Shown here: piece by piece, positions 1 to 11,332 of the stretch
Position numbering within the stretch: position 1 is the stretch's first letter
How the letters are laid out: each line of letters starts with the position of its first letter
Source: Guillardia theta CCMP2712
Taxonomy: Eukaryota; Cryptophyceae; Pyrenomonadales; Geminigeraceae
Length of the DNA stretch: 64,000 nucleotides
Direction of reading: 5' to 3'
Assembly: GCF_000315625.1 (NCBI RefSeq)
Contig: NW_005434673.1
Location: 87,744 to 151,743 of the forward strand
Notes under the pieces: model-generated
The model's database searches: none
What the model was told of the DNA's origin: nothing
What the model saw: only the letters and a program-made list of their open reading frames with translations
Made by a program: the position numbers and the translations under genes

Positions 1-3000
1 GCTCCTCCTTAGAGATTTTCTGTCGCAGAGTTCTCTCCTGCTCCACTTGCGTGTATCTAGGGCACAATGAGCAGGAGAACGGCAGGCAGCAGAACTTTGG
101 ACCTGATCACAAGCTGGTAGAGAGATTCGTTCAGTCTTGCTCCAATGTGGTGCATGAGATGTACAAATGGCTTCCTCGGGAATTGGATCTTCGATATCAG
201 GATCCGTCTGGCGACGACATCGGCTGTTCTGTACATCCTTGTCAGGGCCCCTAGGATCAACTCCTGTGCAGTGGTGGGGATGGTAAAGCAGTCTGAGAGG
301 TGGAGAAGGACTTCGACGATTCGATGTAATCGTTCGCATACTTCGTCTTCCATCTCGTTGTGATCTTTGCACAGAGCAACGTGCTCGGGAATATCCTTCA
401 CCTCATCATCATCAAACAGATCTGGCCGATAAGATGCATCAAGGAATGCAAGGACCCACTCTACATCGTCGCAATTCGCCTGTTATAGATCCTCAGTCCA
501 CATGGAGTGAAACACAAGGGAATAGGTGACCTTCACGAATTCCACTAGGGACGAAACTATGGAGTCTGAGTTTTCCTCTGAGACTATCGCATATTCCATG
601 CTTTGTGGAGCAGATTCGGTCTCTTCTTCCTGCTCTTCATCGCGGTGAAGAACGTGCAAGTCATTGGCTAGCCGCAACGCAGTTTCTAATCCTTGTTGTG
701 CCCAACTGACTCTCAACAGCAAATCTGTCAAACGCTGAGAAGACATCACTGATTGAATCATTGACGCAAATAACAAACCTTTACACCTTTTCCACTGGAA
801 ACTCGATTAGAATCTTGATGCTTGCAAAGATCATCGACCCATTTCTGTTTCATGCCAAGTCAATCTGCAGGTCATAGCGAGTGTAAACTTACGATCTGGA
901 GAGTTTGAGAATCCACAGACAACATCAAAGTCAAATTTTGGACAATATGTATCACATACTCCACATGATCAGTATCATCCTCAGTTGACAGCATCTTAAA
1001 TGTGTTCTGGAAGCCCTCTATGGCAGTCAGAATAGACGATTCATCAGAGTCTTGCCCTATCATTGCACTTTTGTCATCCCAATGTGAAAATTCTTCACAC
1101 AAGTAGCTACACATTTGAGCGATTTCTGACCTTTCGAGCTTGCAGCAAGCAAATTGAATTAAACTGCACAGGCCATTCAACGACTGTACAGACAACTTCC
1201 GATTACTCGATTGTTGAGATCGTTTGGTTCCAGTCGGTTCGTACGGATACATTCTCTGTGAGGAGAAGTTGGCATGAAACTGCCTGAGCAAACCCTTTGC
1301 TATCTGATTAAATTTAGTGTTCACTTGCATTCCATTCGAAAGGTCATTTTTAAGCATTTCAACCATTTTGCTGGCTGATTCTATAGCATATGACATGATT
1401 GATGCGTTGCTAAATATCTTCGAAGCAAGATCAGACTGAAATTCACATTCATCGATTTGTTTGTCACTGATAGACAACAAATTCACAATGAATTCGTGAC
1501 TAAACATTGTCGTGCTGAGCTCCATGCTGAGTCCAGCATGCTTCCGAAATTTATTGGTTTTGACATGTTCTTGCAGCAGCTTCACCAGATCTTGTATTCT
1601 TGAGAATCCTTTGAAGACATTATTATCTATTTCATTGACGTTTATCCTCGTGCACATCAAAGCGTGTTCCAGCAAAACCTCGTTCAAATCGATCACAATC
1701 TTTGCCGTACTTAAATGCTTGGCCGACGTGAAGTCTGTGTTTTTGTCGATGTCAAAGTCCTCGAGATCACTTTCCAGGATCCAATTTAGGATTTTGTCCA
1801 TTATAGCAGTAGCTTGCGAGAACGATTCTGTCTGCAAGTCGGGAACCCCGTTCTTTCCAACAGTCTTGTTCTGCTCAACATGAATACACGAGCTCGCTAG
1901 TTTCAACATTTGAGGAAGAGATTCTTTTATGGCTCCTGTGTCTGTATCAATGCAAGTTTCAAGCATCAAAGAAACTCCTTCTGGTGCTGACTTGTAGTAT
2001 CTGGAAAATCCAATCAATTGTTTTGAAGAGTGTAAATTGAAAGCGCACCTTTGAATCTGTGACAAGGTGAATGAAGTGATGTCTTCTAGCAAGTGCGGTT
2101 TGGCCTTGATTATTTCTCCCAACCCCTCATACAACTTCTCTCTGACGGACACCTGATGAGAAGCACATCGCCGCAACTGAGCAATCAAATCGACTTCAAC
2201 GTTCACAAATGAATCCGCCGAACGGTCCGCACAGGTTTGCGCAATATACACAAACGCCAGAAGACCTACTGTCCTAGTTTCGACCTCCTTACTAAATAAA
2301 CACTTTCGCAAGATGATTATAAGATAATCCTGTAAGCCATTCTGCAAGTGCAAGATTGGCTCAAGAGCTTTTATCAGAGTTATCGCTGTAGGCGGATTGA
2401 GGAATCCAATATACTCCAAGGTTTCTTTCACCTGTTTGTCAATCCGTCAGAAGTATCATGATTGGCATGATGGATAGCAGCACCTTGGGTAGGCAATCAA
2501 TGACGTCTTTTGTACACTTTTTGACAATTTTCCCCAAAAGATTCACATAATACCTGACGCAATCATCTCGCACCAAAATTCTGGAAAAGATTTGCGAAAT
2601 TATTTCATCTCTGGCAGATACTTGGAGCCTAAAACATCTTTCTAGAAGACTTATGCCGAAAATGGTGAGTTTGTGCGACATAGCTTTGCTGAGGGAATTG
2701 TTTGAAACACCAAGATTTTCGTTTGAGGCCTTCTTGCTGTGAGTTTCGAGAAGTAGAAATGATAGGCGAATCATGCCAGGACCGACATGATCCCATCCCT
2801 TTGAACTTCCTCTTAGAACTTGACGGAGGATCTTCATAGATTCTTAGCGAGTTTGCACTTCTGTGAGAACAAACATACCAAGTCCATTCTTGAAGGTTCG
2901 TGAAGCCGTGAGAGGCCTCCGATCCACGGGCTGTGCAGTTTTTGCATATGATAAACCTGTCCTATACTCAGCTAGGAATTAGGAAGAGTGTAGGAGATTA

Positions 3001-4526
3001 CGAAATCATTTTCTAGTGACTTTTTGAGAACTTCCATCGCTTTATTTTCGTAGCGATGCACACTTGATATTGACAGGAGAAGTGCAACCTCAAAGGAGGA
3101 AAGACTTGTTACCCTCGATCTGTGCGCGAAAATTCAGGTAAAATTCATCCATCAAGTCGAAAAGATGTCAAGTCAGACCTAAAGATTTTGAGCAGATCTT
3201 GACCCATCGACAGATCTTGCTTGACTGCAAATGTGAAATGCAAAATTACTGTGCCTTGAACATGGATAAATTCCTCCTCTGCCATCTCCATGACCTGCAG
3301 CATGGTTTAAAACTTCATTTGAAATGGAGATGAGATTGTGTTACTTCTGCTTGACTGCATTGAGTGGCTGCAGCGTTGCAATTGACGTTCGAACTCATTT
3401 CATTGAACATGTCCAAAATTCGCATGAGAATAACATTCCGCTTTCCAGCATTGGACATGAGGAGCAACTGGACAAAGGATGCAGTCACTGAATGTGTATG
3501 GGTTCTGGTATGTTACTCCAAACCTGATAAACAAAGGGAGGCAGTTCCTGGACTTCCAATTTCTTGCATTCCTTGAAAATCCTGGTCATCTGAGCTTGAA
3601 ATATCAACGAAATATTTCAGCCAGACATCAAATTCAACCACAACTTCCAATTGGTTTTCATGAAGGTTCAGCTCGCGCAGAACTGTCACGAGGGGTACGA
3701 TCACTGCACGTGGCCATTCAAGCCTACAAATCTCGTTGATGACTTCCATCTTATATTCTTCGCCTGAGAATTTTACAACTCTAGTAGGTAAACCGTTTCT
3801 CCTAGATTCAATCTGCTGCGCTTTGGCCACCTACATCAGAAGGTCAAAGTTGCCGAAGCAAACGTCGTAGTATCAAAGTTGTTGGTGCAAACATAGTAAT
3901 ATCAAAGTTGTCGATGCAAACATCGTAATATGATTCATATGATTGGATACCTTGGTGAACAGCTTCGGCAGGAGTTCCAAACACTTTGCAAAATTTGAAT
4001 GACATTGCCCTATGGAGTCCAGCAAGAACTCCACAATATCCGCACAATTTTGCTCAGGTAGGTCATCAAGCTTTCGAGAAGAAGTCAACAATTCATGTCA
4101 AAAACATCGAGCTGTCTAAATCACCTTGTTGATAATTGTGTGAACGATCTCAAGTCCTTTCCTTCCGGACGTCAATTGGGGATCTGAGACCATTTCCTAC
4201 TTGTAGATCATGAAACTGATCAGGGTGGATGAAAGAAAGTCTCAAACCTTCACGAACTTCGTCCATGAATTTGTTCCGAGATCTTCATCGGTCGGGAGTG
4301 CAAGATCAATCGCTTTCGCGAGGTCATGAATGTCTCCTGCTTGCACCTCGGCAAACAAGGCCAGCAGGTTGCCTCCATTTTCGGACATGATGGTTCTACA
4401 GTCATCCAGCCAGCTTGAAGAAGAAGCTGCGTTCATGAGATTCGAGCTCTGCTGGCTCAGACTGAGCCCGATGGAGGAGGAGCTTCGCGCCCGCATCGCT
4501 GCCAGCAGGCGCGTAGCAGCCGACAT
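1..4526 (-). CDS. FANCI: FANCI homologue (Fanconi anaemia ID complex), 3' end beyond left edge
   Basis: FANCI pairs with FANCD2 in the clamp that is monoubiquitinated during interstrand-crosslink repair in the nucleus. The coding blocks, read on the minus strand, follow human FANCI (recalled from memory) in order. A block at 2484-2837 carries WDHV and a leucine-rich helical stretch. The block 872-2431 carries LQDYLIIILRK, LRRC, REKLYEG and the hallmark LEDFDIDKNTDF (human LEDFELDKSADF). The blocks at about 535-776 and 57-482 carry YAIVS and DDVEWVLAFLD. Introns are inferred at 2432-2483 (52 nt, joining PKV to KETLEYIGFL) and about 483-534; both remove an in-frame stop and restore the alignment. 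The ATG at 4526 begins MSAATRLLAAM; the open frame upstream of it has no ATG. Exons between 3.0 and 4.2 kb are only partly resolved. The C-terminus lies outside the window. Confidence 0.87.
3844..3930. repeat. 29-bp tandem repeat, three copies
   Basis: Three imperfect copies begin with TCAAAGTTG at 3844, 3873 and 3902, a regular 29-bp spacing. They lie between recognisable FANCI coding blocks and probably sit in an intron, although one minus-strand frame stays open through them. Confidence 0.7.
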
Positions 4527-5030
4527 GGAGGGGCGGGTTGGCGGCAAACTCTCGAAACCGGGGCTCCATAGTTTTAAAGGTTTTACTCAATGATATATAT
4601 ATTGTACGGAAATTATATATGAGCTATAGAATATGGAGTTCGTAATACACATTTTTTGTCAGAATAAATAATTGGCTGCTTTTAAAAAAGTTTTTGTGAC
4701 TGAATTAATAAATAAATTCATACTAAATGTTTAGTCAAAGATGAGAGAAGCCCTCGTACACCTCCGATATGGTAGAGATGCCTGATACGAGATGATCTGG
4801 AGGAAAGCAACAACATGAATCGTTATGCAAGTGACAGAAATGTCGCAATCACATGTCGATATGGCGACACAAAGCATTGATGTCTCGCATTCGAAGGTTT
4901 TTTGTTGTTTTATCCAAGGTTTTCTGTTGTTTTATTGTTTCAGACGAATCATATTCAAAACACTCGTCACAAATAATAATCTCTCATGCATATTGTGTGT
5001 TCTACATTTACAACTCTTGTCTTATGATTT
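4527..5030. other. AT-rich intergenic spacer
   Basis: This is the spacer between the FANCI start and the 3' end of the next minus-strand gene. It is AT-rich with T-runs around 4895-4940 and no convincing coding stretch. It should hold the FANCI promoter and the downstream gene's polyadenylation signals, but I see no clear motif. Confidence 0.5.
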
Positions 5031-5933
5031 TCATCCTTCATACATGAAGCGCAGCCTTCCCTCGAACGCCTCCCTCCATGCCCCTTCTATCTCCGGGATC
5101 AACTGAGCTCTCCGGAACATGTTGTGTAGAGTGTTCTTAGCGAACTTCCTCTCCGTGGGCTCGTCGGTCTCGTACAGGCCGTCCAGCCCTTCCGTAAAGT
5201 CTCTGCTCCTCTCTGCAATCACTCGGAAGCCTGTCCACCCGAAGAACGTCCCCGCGCTGCTCGGCTCCTTGAAGTCGCAAGGCTGCAGTACGCCTGTCAC
5301 CGTCGCGATGTGGAGGTACATGAGCAAGGCGCGCTTCTGGTTCTTGCAGCGCTTTGCCACGCACTGAGAGAGCTGCGCTTCCAGCACCTCCTCCAGCTCG
5401 TGGTTATGCAAGACTTGCCTCCGGTACTCCTGGATGATCCTCGTCGTTCTCATCCAACGCTGCTGGCCCTTCCTCGCCGTCGCTGGCCTCGATCCTCCAG
5501 CAGGCACCGCGGACGGCAAGCCTGTAGCCTCGATCTGATCGGTCGCATACATGTCGGCATCGCCTCCCCCGGGAGCAGGCTCGTAGGCTAGTCGCTCCTC
5601 GATCTCCTCGTGAGAAGGGACTGTGCGCACTTCCACTGCGCGAGTCTCGCTGAGGGAGCCTATGAGGCTCCAGTCGACAGCATGCCCTGGGTCGTCATGT
5701 AGCAGACCATCATCAGCCAAGAAGATGCCAGCATCGGAGAAGTCTACGGCCTGCTTGAGCTCATGCTGCTCATCGACGACGGGCGTCGTGTACAAGATAG
5801 CTGCTTCCGTCAGGGCAGGGTCAAAGTTTGAGTTGTCTGACGCCCCGATGTCTGCTCCAAGGCCGTCAAACTGTGAGTCCAGCCCGCATGCTACCCCGAG
5901 ATCAAGCCATCCGTCCCAGGAGGAGCAATCCAT
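5031..5933 (-). CDS. Hypothetical protein, copy A of an inverted gene pair
   Basis: This intronless frame of 300 codons starts at an ATG in good context (CTACCATGG) at 5933. An in-frame upstream extension has no ATG. The N-terminal half is acidic. The C-terminal half, from about residue 150, is basic and helical (RWMRTTRIIQEYRRQ, then a helix rich in Glu and Leu), followed by a Phe/Trp-containing segment (FFGWTGFRV). I recognise no family. It is almost identical to the copy at 6786-7706, except for a block around residues 35-50 and a few substitutions near the C-terminus. Two copies both kept open suggest that the frame is translated. Confidence 0.7.
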   Translation of the reverse strand: MDCSSWDGWLDLGVACGLDSQFDGLGADIGASDNSNFDPALTEAAILYTTPVVDEQHELKQAVDFSDAGIFLADDGLLHDDPGHAVDWSLIGSLSETRAVEVRTVPSHEEIEERLAYEPAPGGGDADMYATDQIEATGLPSAVPAGGSRPATARKGQQRWMRTTRIIQEYRRQVLHNHELEEVLEAQLSQCVAKRCKNQKRALLMYLHIATVTGVLQPCDFKEPSSAGTFFGWTGFRVIAERSRDFTEGLDGLYETDEPTERKFAKNTLHNMFRRAQLIPEIEGAWREAFEGRLRFMYEG

Positions 5934-6113
5934 GGTAGAGGAGAACAGGGACCAGGAAGTAGAAGAGTGAAGTTGAGAGGCTGTGAAGGAGGAATGTAGA
6001 GGAGGGAGGGAGGGATGGGGAGCTATGCAAAGAGGGACAAGGAGGGGAGGGAGGGGCAAGGAAGGAAGGAGAGGGGGGGAGTGCGTGGGAAGGGGAGGGA
6101 GGACTGTCGTGGG

Positions 6114-6603
6114 AGTGCCTCGCAGATAGGTGGTCCACAGATATTGAGCCGCTCCCCTCTAAAACTAGTTGTAAGTCCCACAAGCAGGTGGAAATCAACC
6201 CGCCACCCCCTTCAAACCGCTACAGACAGGGGGTAATATCAAATTCTCTACACCCCACCTATGAGCATGAGTTCAAACACAACCTACCCATGGGAATACC
6301 ACACATTCCTGCTACCGACAGGGGGTTCAATGATACCACCGGTCATGTCAATGTCACCCATGAATCTTCGGAGACTACCCCCTTTGATATTTTTCCTCGC
6401 CGAGGTGTACCCTACCTCAATATCGACTGGACTCTACTGAGCAGACAGGGGGTTTGTCTGACAATGGACTGCCAGCATTCTCTAGGGTAGGGTAGCATAA
6501 AGAGATATATTTAGCATCCTTTTGTAACAAGTATTCCAAAAGGGTACGGTACAAACCACCCACGATCGGAACGAGCTTGCAAACGCGCTTCCCTCCCTAC
6601 TCC
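6114..6603. other. Unique spacer between inverted arms, with a thrice-repeated decamer
   Basis: The spacer between the two divergent gene copies contains GACAGGGGGT three times on the plus strand, at 6225-6234, 6317-6326 and 6444-6453. An open frame of about 100 codons crosses it, but its composition is not convincingly coding. It is the natural place for a shared bidirectional promoter. Confidence 0.55.
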
Positions 6604-6785
6604 CTGCCACGACCGTCCTCCCTCCAACTCCCACGCACTCCCCCCCTCTCCTTCCTTCCTTACCCCTCCCTCCCCTCCTTGTCCCTCTTTGCATAGCTCC
6701 CCATCCCTCCCTCCCTCCTCTACATTCCTCCTTCACAGCCTCTCAACTTCACTCTTCTACTTCCTGGTCCCTGTTCTCCTCTACC

Positions 6786-7706
6786 ATGGATTGCTCCTCC
6801 TGGGACGGATGGCTTGATCTCGGGGTAGCATGCGGGCTGGACTCACAGTTTGACGGCCTTGGAGCAGACATCGGGGCGTCAGACAACTCAAATGGCCAAC
6901 AGAACCTTGAAGGCTCTTTCGGAGAGCTCGATGCAGCTATCTTGTACACGACGCCCGTCGTCGATGAGCAGCATGAGCTCAAGCAGGCCGTAGACTTCTC
7001 CGATGCTGGCATCTTCTTGGCTGATGATGGTCTGCTACATGACGACCCAGGGCATGCTGTCGACTGGAGCCTCATAGGCTCCCTCAGCGAGACTCGCGCA
7101 GTGGAAATGCGCACAGTCCCTTCTCACGAGGAGATCGAGGAGCGACTAGCCTACGAGCCTGCTCCCGGGGGAGGCGATGCCGACATGTATGCGACCGATC
7201 AGATCGAGGCTACAGGCTTGCCGTCCGCGGTGCCTGCTGGAGGATCGAGGCCAGCGACGGCGAGGAAGGGCCAGCAGCGTTGGATGAGAACGACGAGGAT
7301 CATCCAGGAGTACCGGAGGCAAGTCTTGCATAACCACGAGCTGGAGGAGGTGCTGGAAGCGCAGCTCTCTCAGTGCATGGCAAAGCGCTGCAAGAACCAG
7401 AAGCGCGCCTTGCTCATGTACCTCCACATCGCGACGGTGACAGGCGTACTGCAGCCTTGCGACTTCAAGGAGCCGAGCAGCGCGGGGACGTTCTTCGGGT
7501 GGACAGGCTTCCGAGTGATTGCAGAGAGGAGCAGAGACTTTACGGAAGGGCTGGACGGCCTGTACGAGACCGACGAGCCCACGGAGAGGAAGTTCGCTAA
7601 GAACACTCTACACAACATGTTTCGGGGCGCTCAGCTTCTACCTGAGAAGCGAGGGGCATGGAGGGAGGCGTTCGAGGGAAGGCTGCGCTTCGTTTTCGAG
7701 GGTTGA
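6786..7706 (+). CDS. Hypothetical protein, copy B of an inverted gene pair
   Basis: This is the 306-residue counterpart of the minus-strand gene at 5031-5933, with the same start context and the same acidic then basic layout. It differs mainly at residues about 37-51, where NGQQNLEGSFGELD replaces NFDPALTEA, and near the C-terminus (GAQLLPEKRG against RAQLIPEIEG, and FVFEG against FMYEG at the end). No catalytic motif, signal peptide or membrane segment is visible, and the function is unknown. The Arg-rich helical region (residues about 155-215) could bind nucleic acid, but nothing proves it. Confidence 0.72.
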   Translation: MDCSSWDGWLDLGVACGLDSQFDGLGADIGASDNSNGQQNLEGSFGELDAAILYTTPVVDEQHELKQAVDFSDAGIFLADDGLLHDDPGHAVDWSLIGSLSETRAVEMRTVPSHEEIEERLAYEPAPGGGDADMYATDQIEATGLPSAVPAGGSRPATARKGQQRWMRTTRIIQEYRRQVLHNHELEEVLEAQLSQCMAKRCKNQKRALLMYLHIATVTGVLQPCDFKEPSSAGTFFGWTGFRVIAERSRDFTEGLDGLYETDEPTERKFAKNTLHNMFRGAQLLPEKRGAWREAFEGRLRFVFEG

Positions 7707-8423
7707 GAGACGCGAGTCTTTCATGAAAAGATGACTTGGAATGACATTAACTTCGAGATCGTGCGAGGACCTAAATTGTAATGATAATGTAGAACTAGCA
7801 TTTCTTAGATGATCTGCAACAAAAAGAGCTCAAAACCAGATCTGAATTTCACCTTCCCTGCGAACCTTGATAGCATGGCTGACTGAATATTGAACATGTG
7901 TGTGGCATGAACTTGCAAGAACTTGTCTTGCGTGGTAACATCATGATTCATATCACAGCACCAGGAGACGCCGCGGGATTCACGCCGGTGGCTAAAATTG
8001 TATTTGAAATTTGAAATTGTGATACGAAAATTCAATTATACTGATTAAAATGTTGTTCAAGCTTTGAAATTTGACTCACCCATGGTCAAATGGTGGTGGA
8101 GCAAGAAGAAAGGAGGAGAAGAGAGAGGGGGAGGTGAAGGTGAACTCGCCTCGTCGGCCAGCGCAAAGAGACGACCGAAGACGCATCTGGTACCCAGCGT
8201 CCTCTTTCTCTAGATGTCTCTCGATCTGCTCACTTTCTGCTTCTTTTTCCTTCCTAGGTCGGCAGGCTCAGCGAGTTTTTCTGGAGCTCCATACCGACAG
8301 ACGATGGGGAAGGAAGGAGAGTTGAGGTGAATGAATTCTCGATTCCTTCCGCTCCATTCGAATCGAAGATCCGATGTTATGCACAACAAAGTGTTGGAGC
8401 AAAGGTTTGGATGTTTCCTCTGA
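7707..8423. other. Intergenic spacer upstream of the WD40 gene
   Basis: No supported gene lies here. The first 350 bp are AT-rich. Around 8100-8160 it becomes purine-rich, and a short open frame (8071-8325) ends before the WD40 start without resembling a known protein. A TGA immediately before the ATG at 8424 isolates the next gene's frame. Confidence 0.5.
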
Positions 8424-10308
8424 ATGTTCGAGATAACTGCAGCTCGGCAGATTACCTGTATGTCGACGAATGGCCGAACCGTTTTTTGTGGATGCGATGA
8501 TGGAACTGTCAGATCTTACATGGTTGAAGATAATGTGCAGAAAAAGTCCGTTCGAGACCTTCCGGATTCCTTCTCGTTCTTTGCTATCTCAGTGTTGAAC
8601 GCACATACCGAGCCAGTGACCACTCTGGGGTGTGTCTGTGGAGAGGACAGATACGACTTGGTTTCTGGGTCTTCGGGAGGACAAATTCGAATCTGGAACC
8701 TCTCTCAGGAGCCCGTGGAAGCTGTTCTTACCATGTCACTCAACGGGGAAAAGGCTTCCTGCCAGCCAGCCATCACCAGCGTGTGTGCGGAGGTTGGAGG
8801 ACGAATCTGGTGCGGTGCAAGTGATGGGACACTGTCAAGATTTGCAGTCTCGGGGGTACAAACTTTACGGAAGGTGCAGGCGCATACAAGCATGATCAAT
8901 CACGTTCTTGTACTTCGCTCTTGCCCAGTTGTAGCTACAGCGGGAGCAGATTTCATGATCCGCGTGTGGGATGCTTTCAATATGAACCTTCTGGTATCCT
9001 ACTGTGGGCATTCAGGACCAGTCGATTGCCTTGCTGAGTGCACAAAATCTTTCACCCTCATCTCATCTTCATCCTCCGACGCCTCCATCCGAGCATGGTC
9101 ACTTCTGATGGAGGAGTCAGACGGCGAGGATGAAGAGTTCGGCGACGAGAGCCCGAGCGAGCATGAACCGCAGCACAAGAGAGAATCTCTCCTCGACGCC
9201 TTCGATGAAGATGTTGATTCCGATGCTTCCACGATCGTCGTGCGAAGCAGGGGGCCTTCCTCCTCCCTTTGCGCTCACTTGTGTGACCGGACCAATCCGA
9301 CCAGCACCGGATACATCACGGCAGAGGCAGCACAACGAGGAGTAAACCTAGAGCTATACAGCGATTCAGCATCGCGCCCGGCAGCCCTCGACTACCAGAA
9401 AGATGTCTCCGAGCAATGGCACATCGCTTCTACGGAAATCTGTACAGAGAACTCATGCAGGTACATGTTGTTTCAGCGATCTGATGGAAAGTACTCGATC
9501 GGTCCACACATGAGCCACACGGTTAATCGATGCGACCAAGAAGATCTGTACATTGATTTTTGCATCTTTTCTGCTACTGACCAGACTGTGAAGGTGTCGT
9601 GTACAAGGAGGGCAGGTTGACGGTCTTGAAGTCGACAGAACGACATTAGATCGCAGGATCCCAGCCATTCCTGCATGCGTTGACAAGGCGAGAAGCAAGA
9701 GCGAGAGCCGTGATCGACCGTTTCATGATTACCTGCCTTCTTCGAGACTCCTTCCTTTCTTCCGTCGGGCTGCTTGCGGGTACGATTCACTATTCCTGTC
9801 CGTACTACGGCACATTGACTCGGAATGCAGCTGCATGCTGTTGGCAGACGGGCGAGTCTACACTATCTGTAGATGTGAGACGACCATTGATCAGCAGAAA
9901 AGTGGAGGAGCAGGGAAAAGCTCTACGTCAGAGAGTTTTTATTACCTGGAGAGCATCAGGTATGGGCAAAGGCGCTTTTTCTTTCTTGTTGGATTGTCTT
10001 CATTGTTTGTCCACAGACTCAACTTCCGGGATATTGCCAAGTCAAAGACTGTCAACAGCCTTCCTCACCTTGATGTCCAAGACATCTTGAAAGGCCTGTC
10101 CCTTCACGACGATCAGCTAAGAAATTCTTCCTACACAACCACCTGCATGAATCAGGACTGCTGTCCCACCAGCATGGTGCTCGTGAACTTTAGCAGCACT
10201 CCTCTTGTCATGACAGGTAACTCTTTCCCGTCGGTTGGGTGTTCTTCTCATCACAGCTTCTCAGGTGGACTTGACGGTCTCTTGAGACTTTGGACTCATC
10301 AATGCTGA
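8424..10308 (+). CDS. WD40-repeat protein with at least one intron
   Basis: The ATG at 8424 directly follows an in-frame TGA, so the start is firm. The first exon encodes about five WD-type blades, for example a segment ending DDGTVRSYMV, one with AHTEPV ending GGQIRIWNL, one with AHTSMI ending FMIRVWDA and one with GHSGPV ending ASIRAWSL. An acidic linker rich in Asp, Glu and Ser follows, around residues 230-265. The first frame closes at 9620. A second frame, open from about 9655 and reaching a final GLDGLLRLWTHQC at 10308, continues the protein after an intron of about 60 nt ending in GATCGCAG. It is probably a beta-propeller scaffold. I cannot name the orthologue. Confidence 0.78.
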
Positions 10309-11332
10309 CTGAGACAATCATCAACTATGTCGGTATCGGTGTTAATAAATCTTGTAGATAGTTCATTATTGTTATTTGAGTTTATTAGACTTAGTCGAGA
10401 ATTTCATGATTGCTGGAGTCTGCTCGCTCCCTCCTAGTAGGGTTCCGGGGCAGCCTTGGGAGTTTGCGGTACTAGTGGCGGCGCGGCCCAGCCTTGGTAT
10501 GCAAGTGACTAGGCCTACCAAATCAACCGCTATTCGAACCGTCGGCAGTGACATTGTTATCTCAACTTGGCAGGTTTGTCACACCACCATGGTGACGCCT
10601 ATTCCCAAGTTTCGTGCCACTCGGGTGCACAAGTACAACAGTTCCCATCACTCAGTCCAATGTACGGTCCGATCAGTGGCCCCGGGCCCTGAGACTGGCA
10701 GCCCCGCTGTCGTACTGGCCCGACGGTCCGATCGATCGGCCGGGCCCCGCGATGGAGCACACGGTTTGTTAGACTTGTACTATGCCAAAGTCACGCAGAT
10801 ATCACATCGACCTTACTGTATGCTAAGATGTGAAACCCAAGCATCCAGACATGAGAGCACCTTAGCAAGACCGGCGGCTAGGAAAGCCCCCTCTTCATCC
10901 CACACGCTACTGGCATGGGCCGCCGGGGCTTGACACGTCAGTCGTCTTGGTTTACAGGAGAGTTTTTGTCCATCACCCGGCATGATCGGGGCGCCCCCCC
11001 GGGCTCCCGGCGCCAGGCCTAGACTTACTAAGTTATACTATGCCAAAGTCACGCAGATTTCATATCGACCGGCCTTAGCTCCAACACTGAAGACAGTCAC
11101 AGTATTGCTCAAGACCGAAGTTAATCCATACAAAACCATGCGTTCCATCACTCAGTGCAGGGGGCCGGATCTGTGGCAGGATCAATCCCAGCCTGGCAGT
11201 GTGGGCCAGGGCAGATCCGAGCCTGGGCCGGAGTCTGGGCCAGGCTTCAGGATGGCGTCATGATGCCGATCTCAGATCCGATCTTTGGTTTGTTTGTCTG
11301 CGCGGGGATGTGGTCACGGAAGGCACGTGAAA
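10309..11332. repeat. GC-rich intergenic block with a direct repeat
   Basis: No gene is supported. The block is rich in GGGCCC-type words. It contains a roughly 34-bp direct repeat at 10779-10812 and 11037-11070, whose core is TATGCCAAAGTCACGCAGAT. A shorter shared word, CCATCACTCAGT, occurs near 10648 and 11145. The composition resembles the block at 42.1-42.9 kb and may reflect a dispersed non-coding element. Confidence 0.55.

Larger units (their letters stand above)
5031..7706. repeat. Large inverted duplication with two arms of about 1.05 kb
   Basis: The arm at about 5031-6113 is the reverse complement of the arm at about 6604-7706. The symmetry centre is near 6360 and a unique spacer of about 490 bp separates the arms. 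Each arm holds a complete copy of the same gene plus about 180 bp of its upstream pyrimidine-rich leader, so the genes diverge from a duplicated promoter. High identity outside codons, including the leader, implies recent duplication or ongoing gene conversion between arms. Confidence 0.9.
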
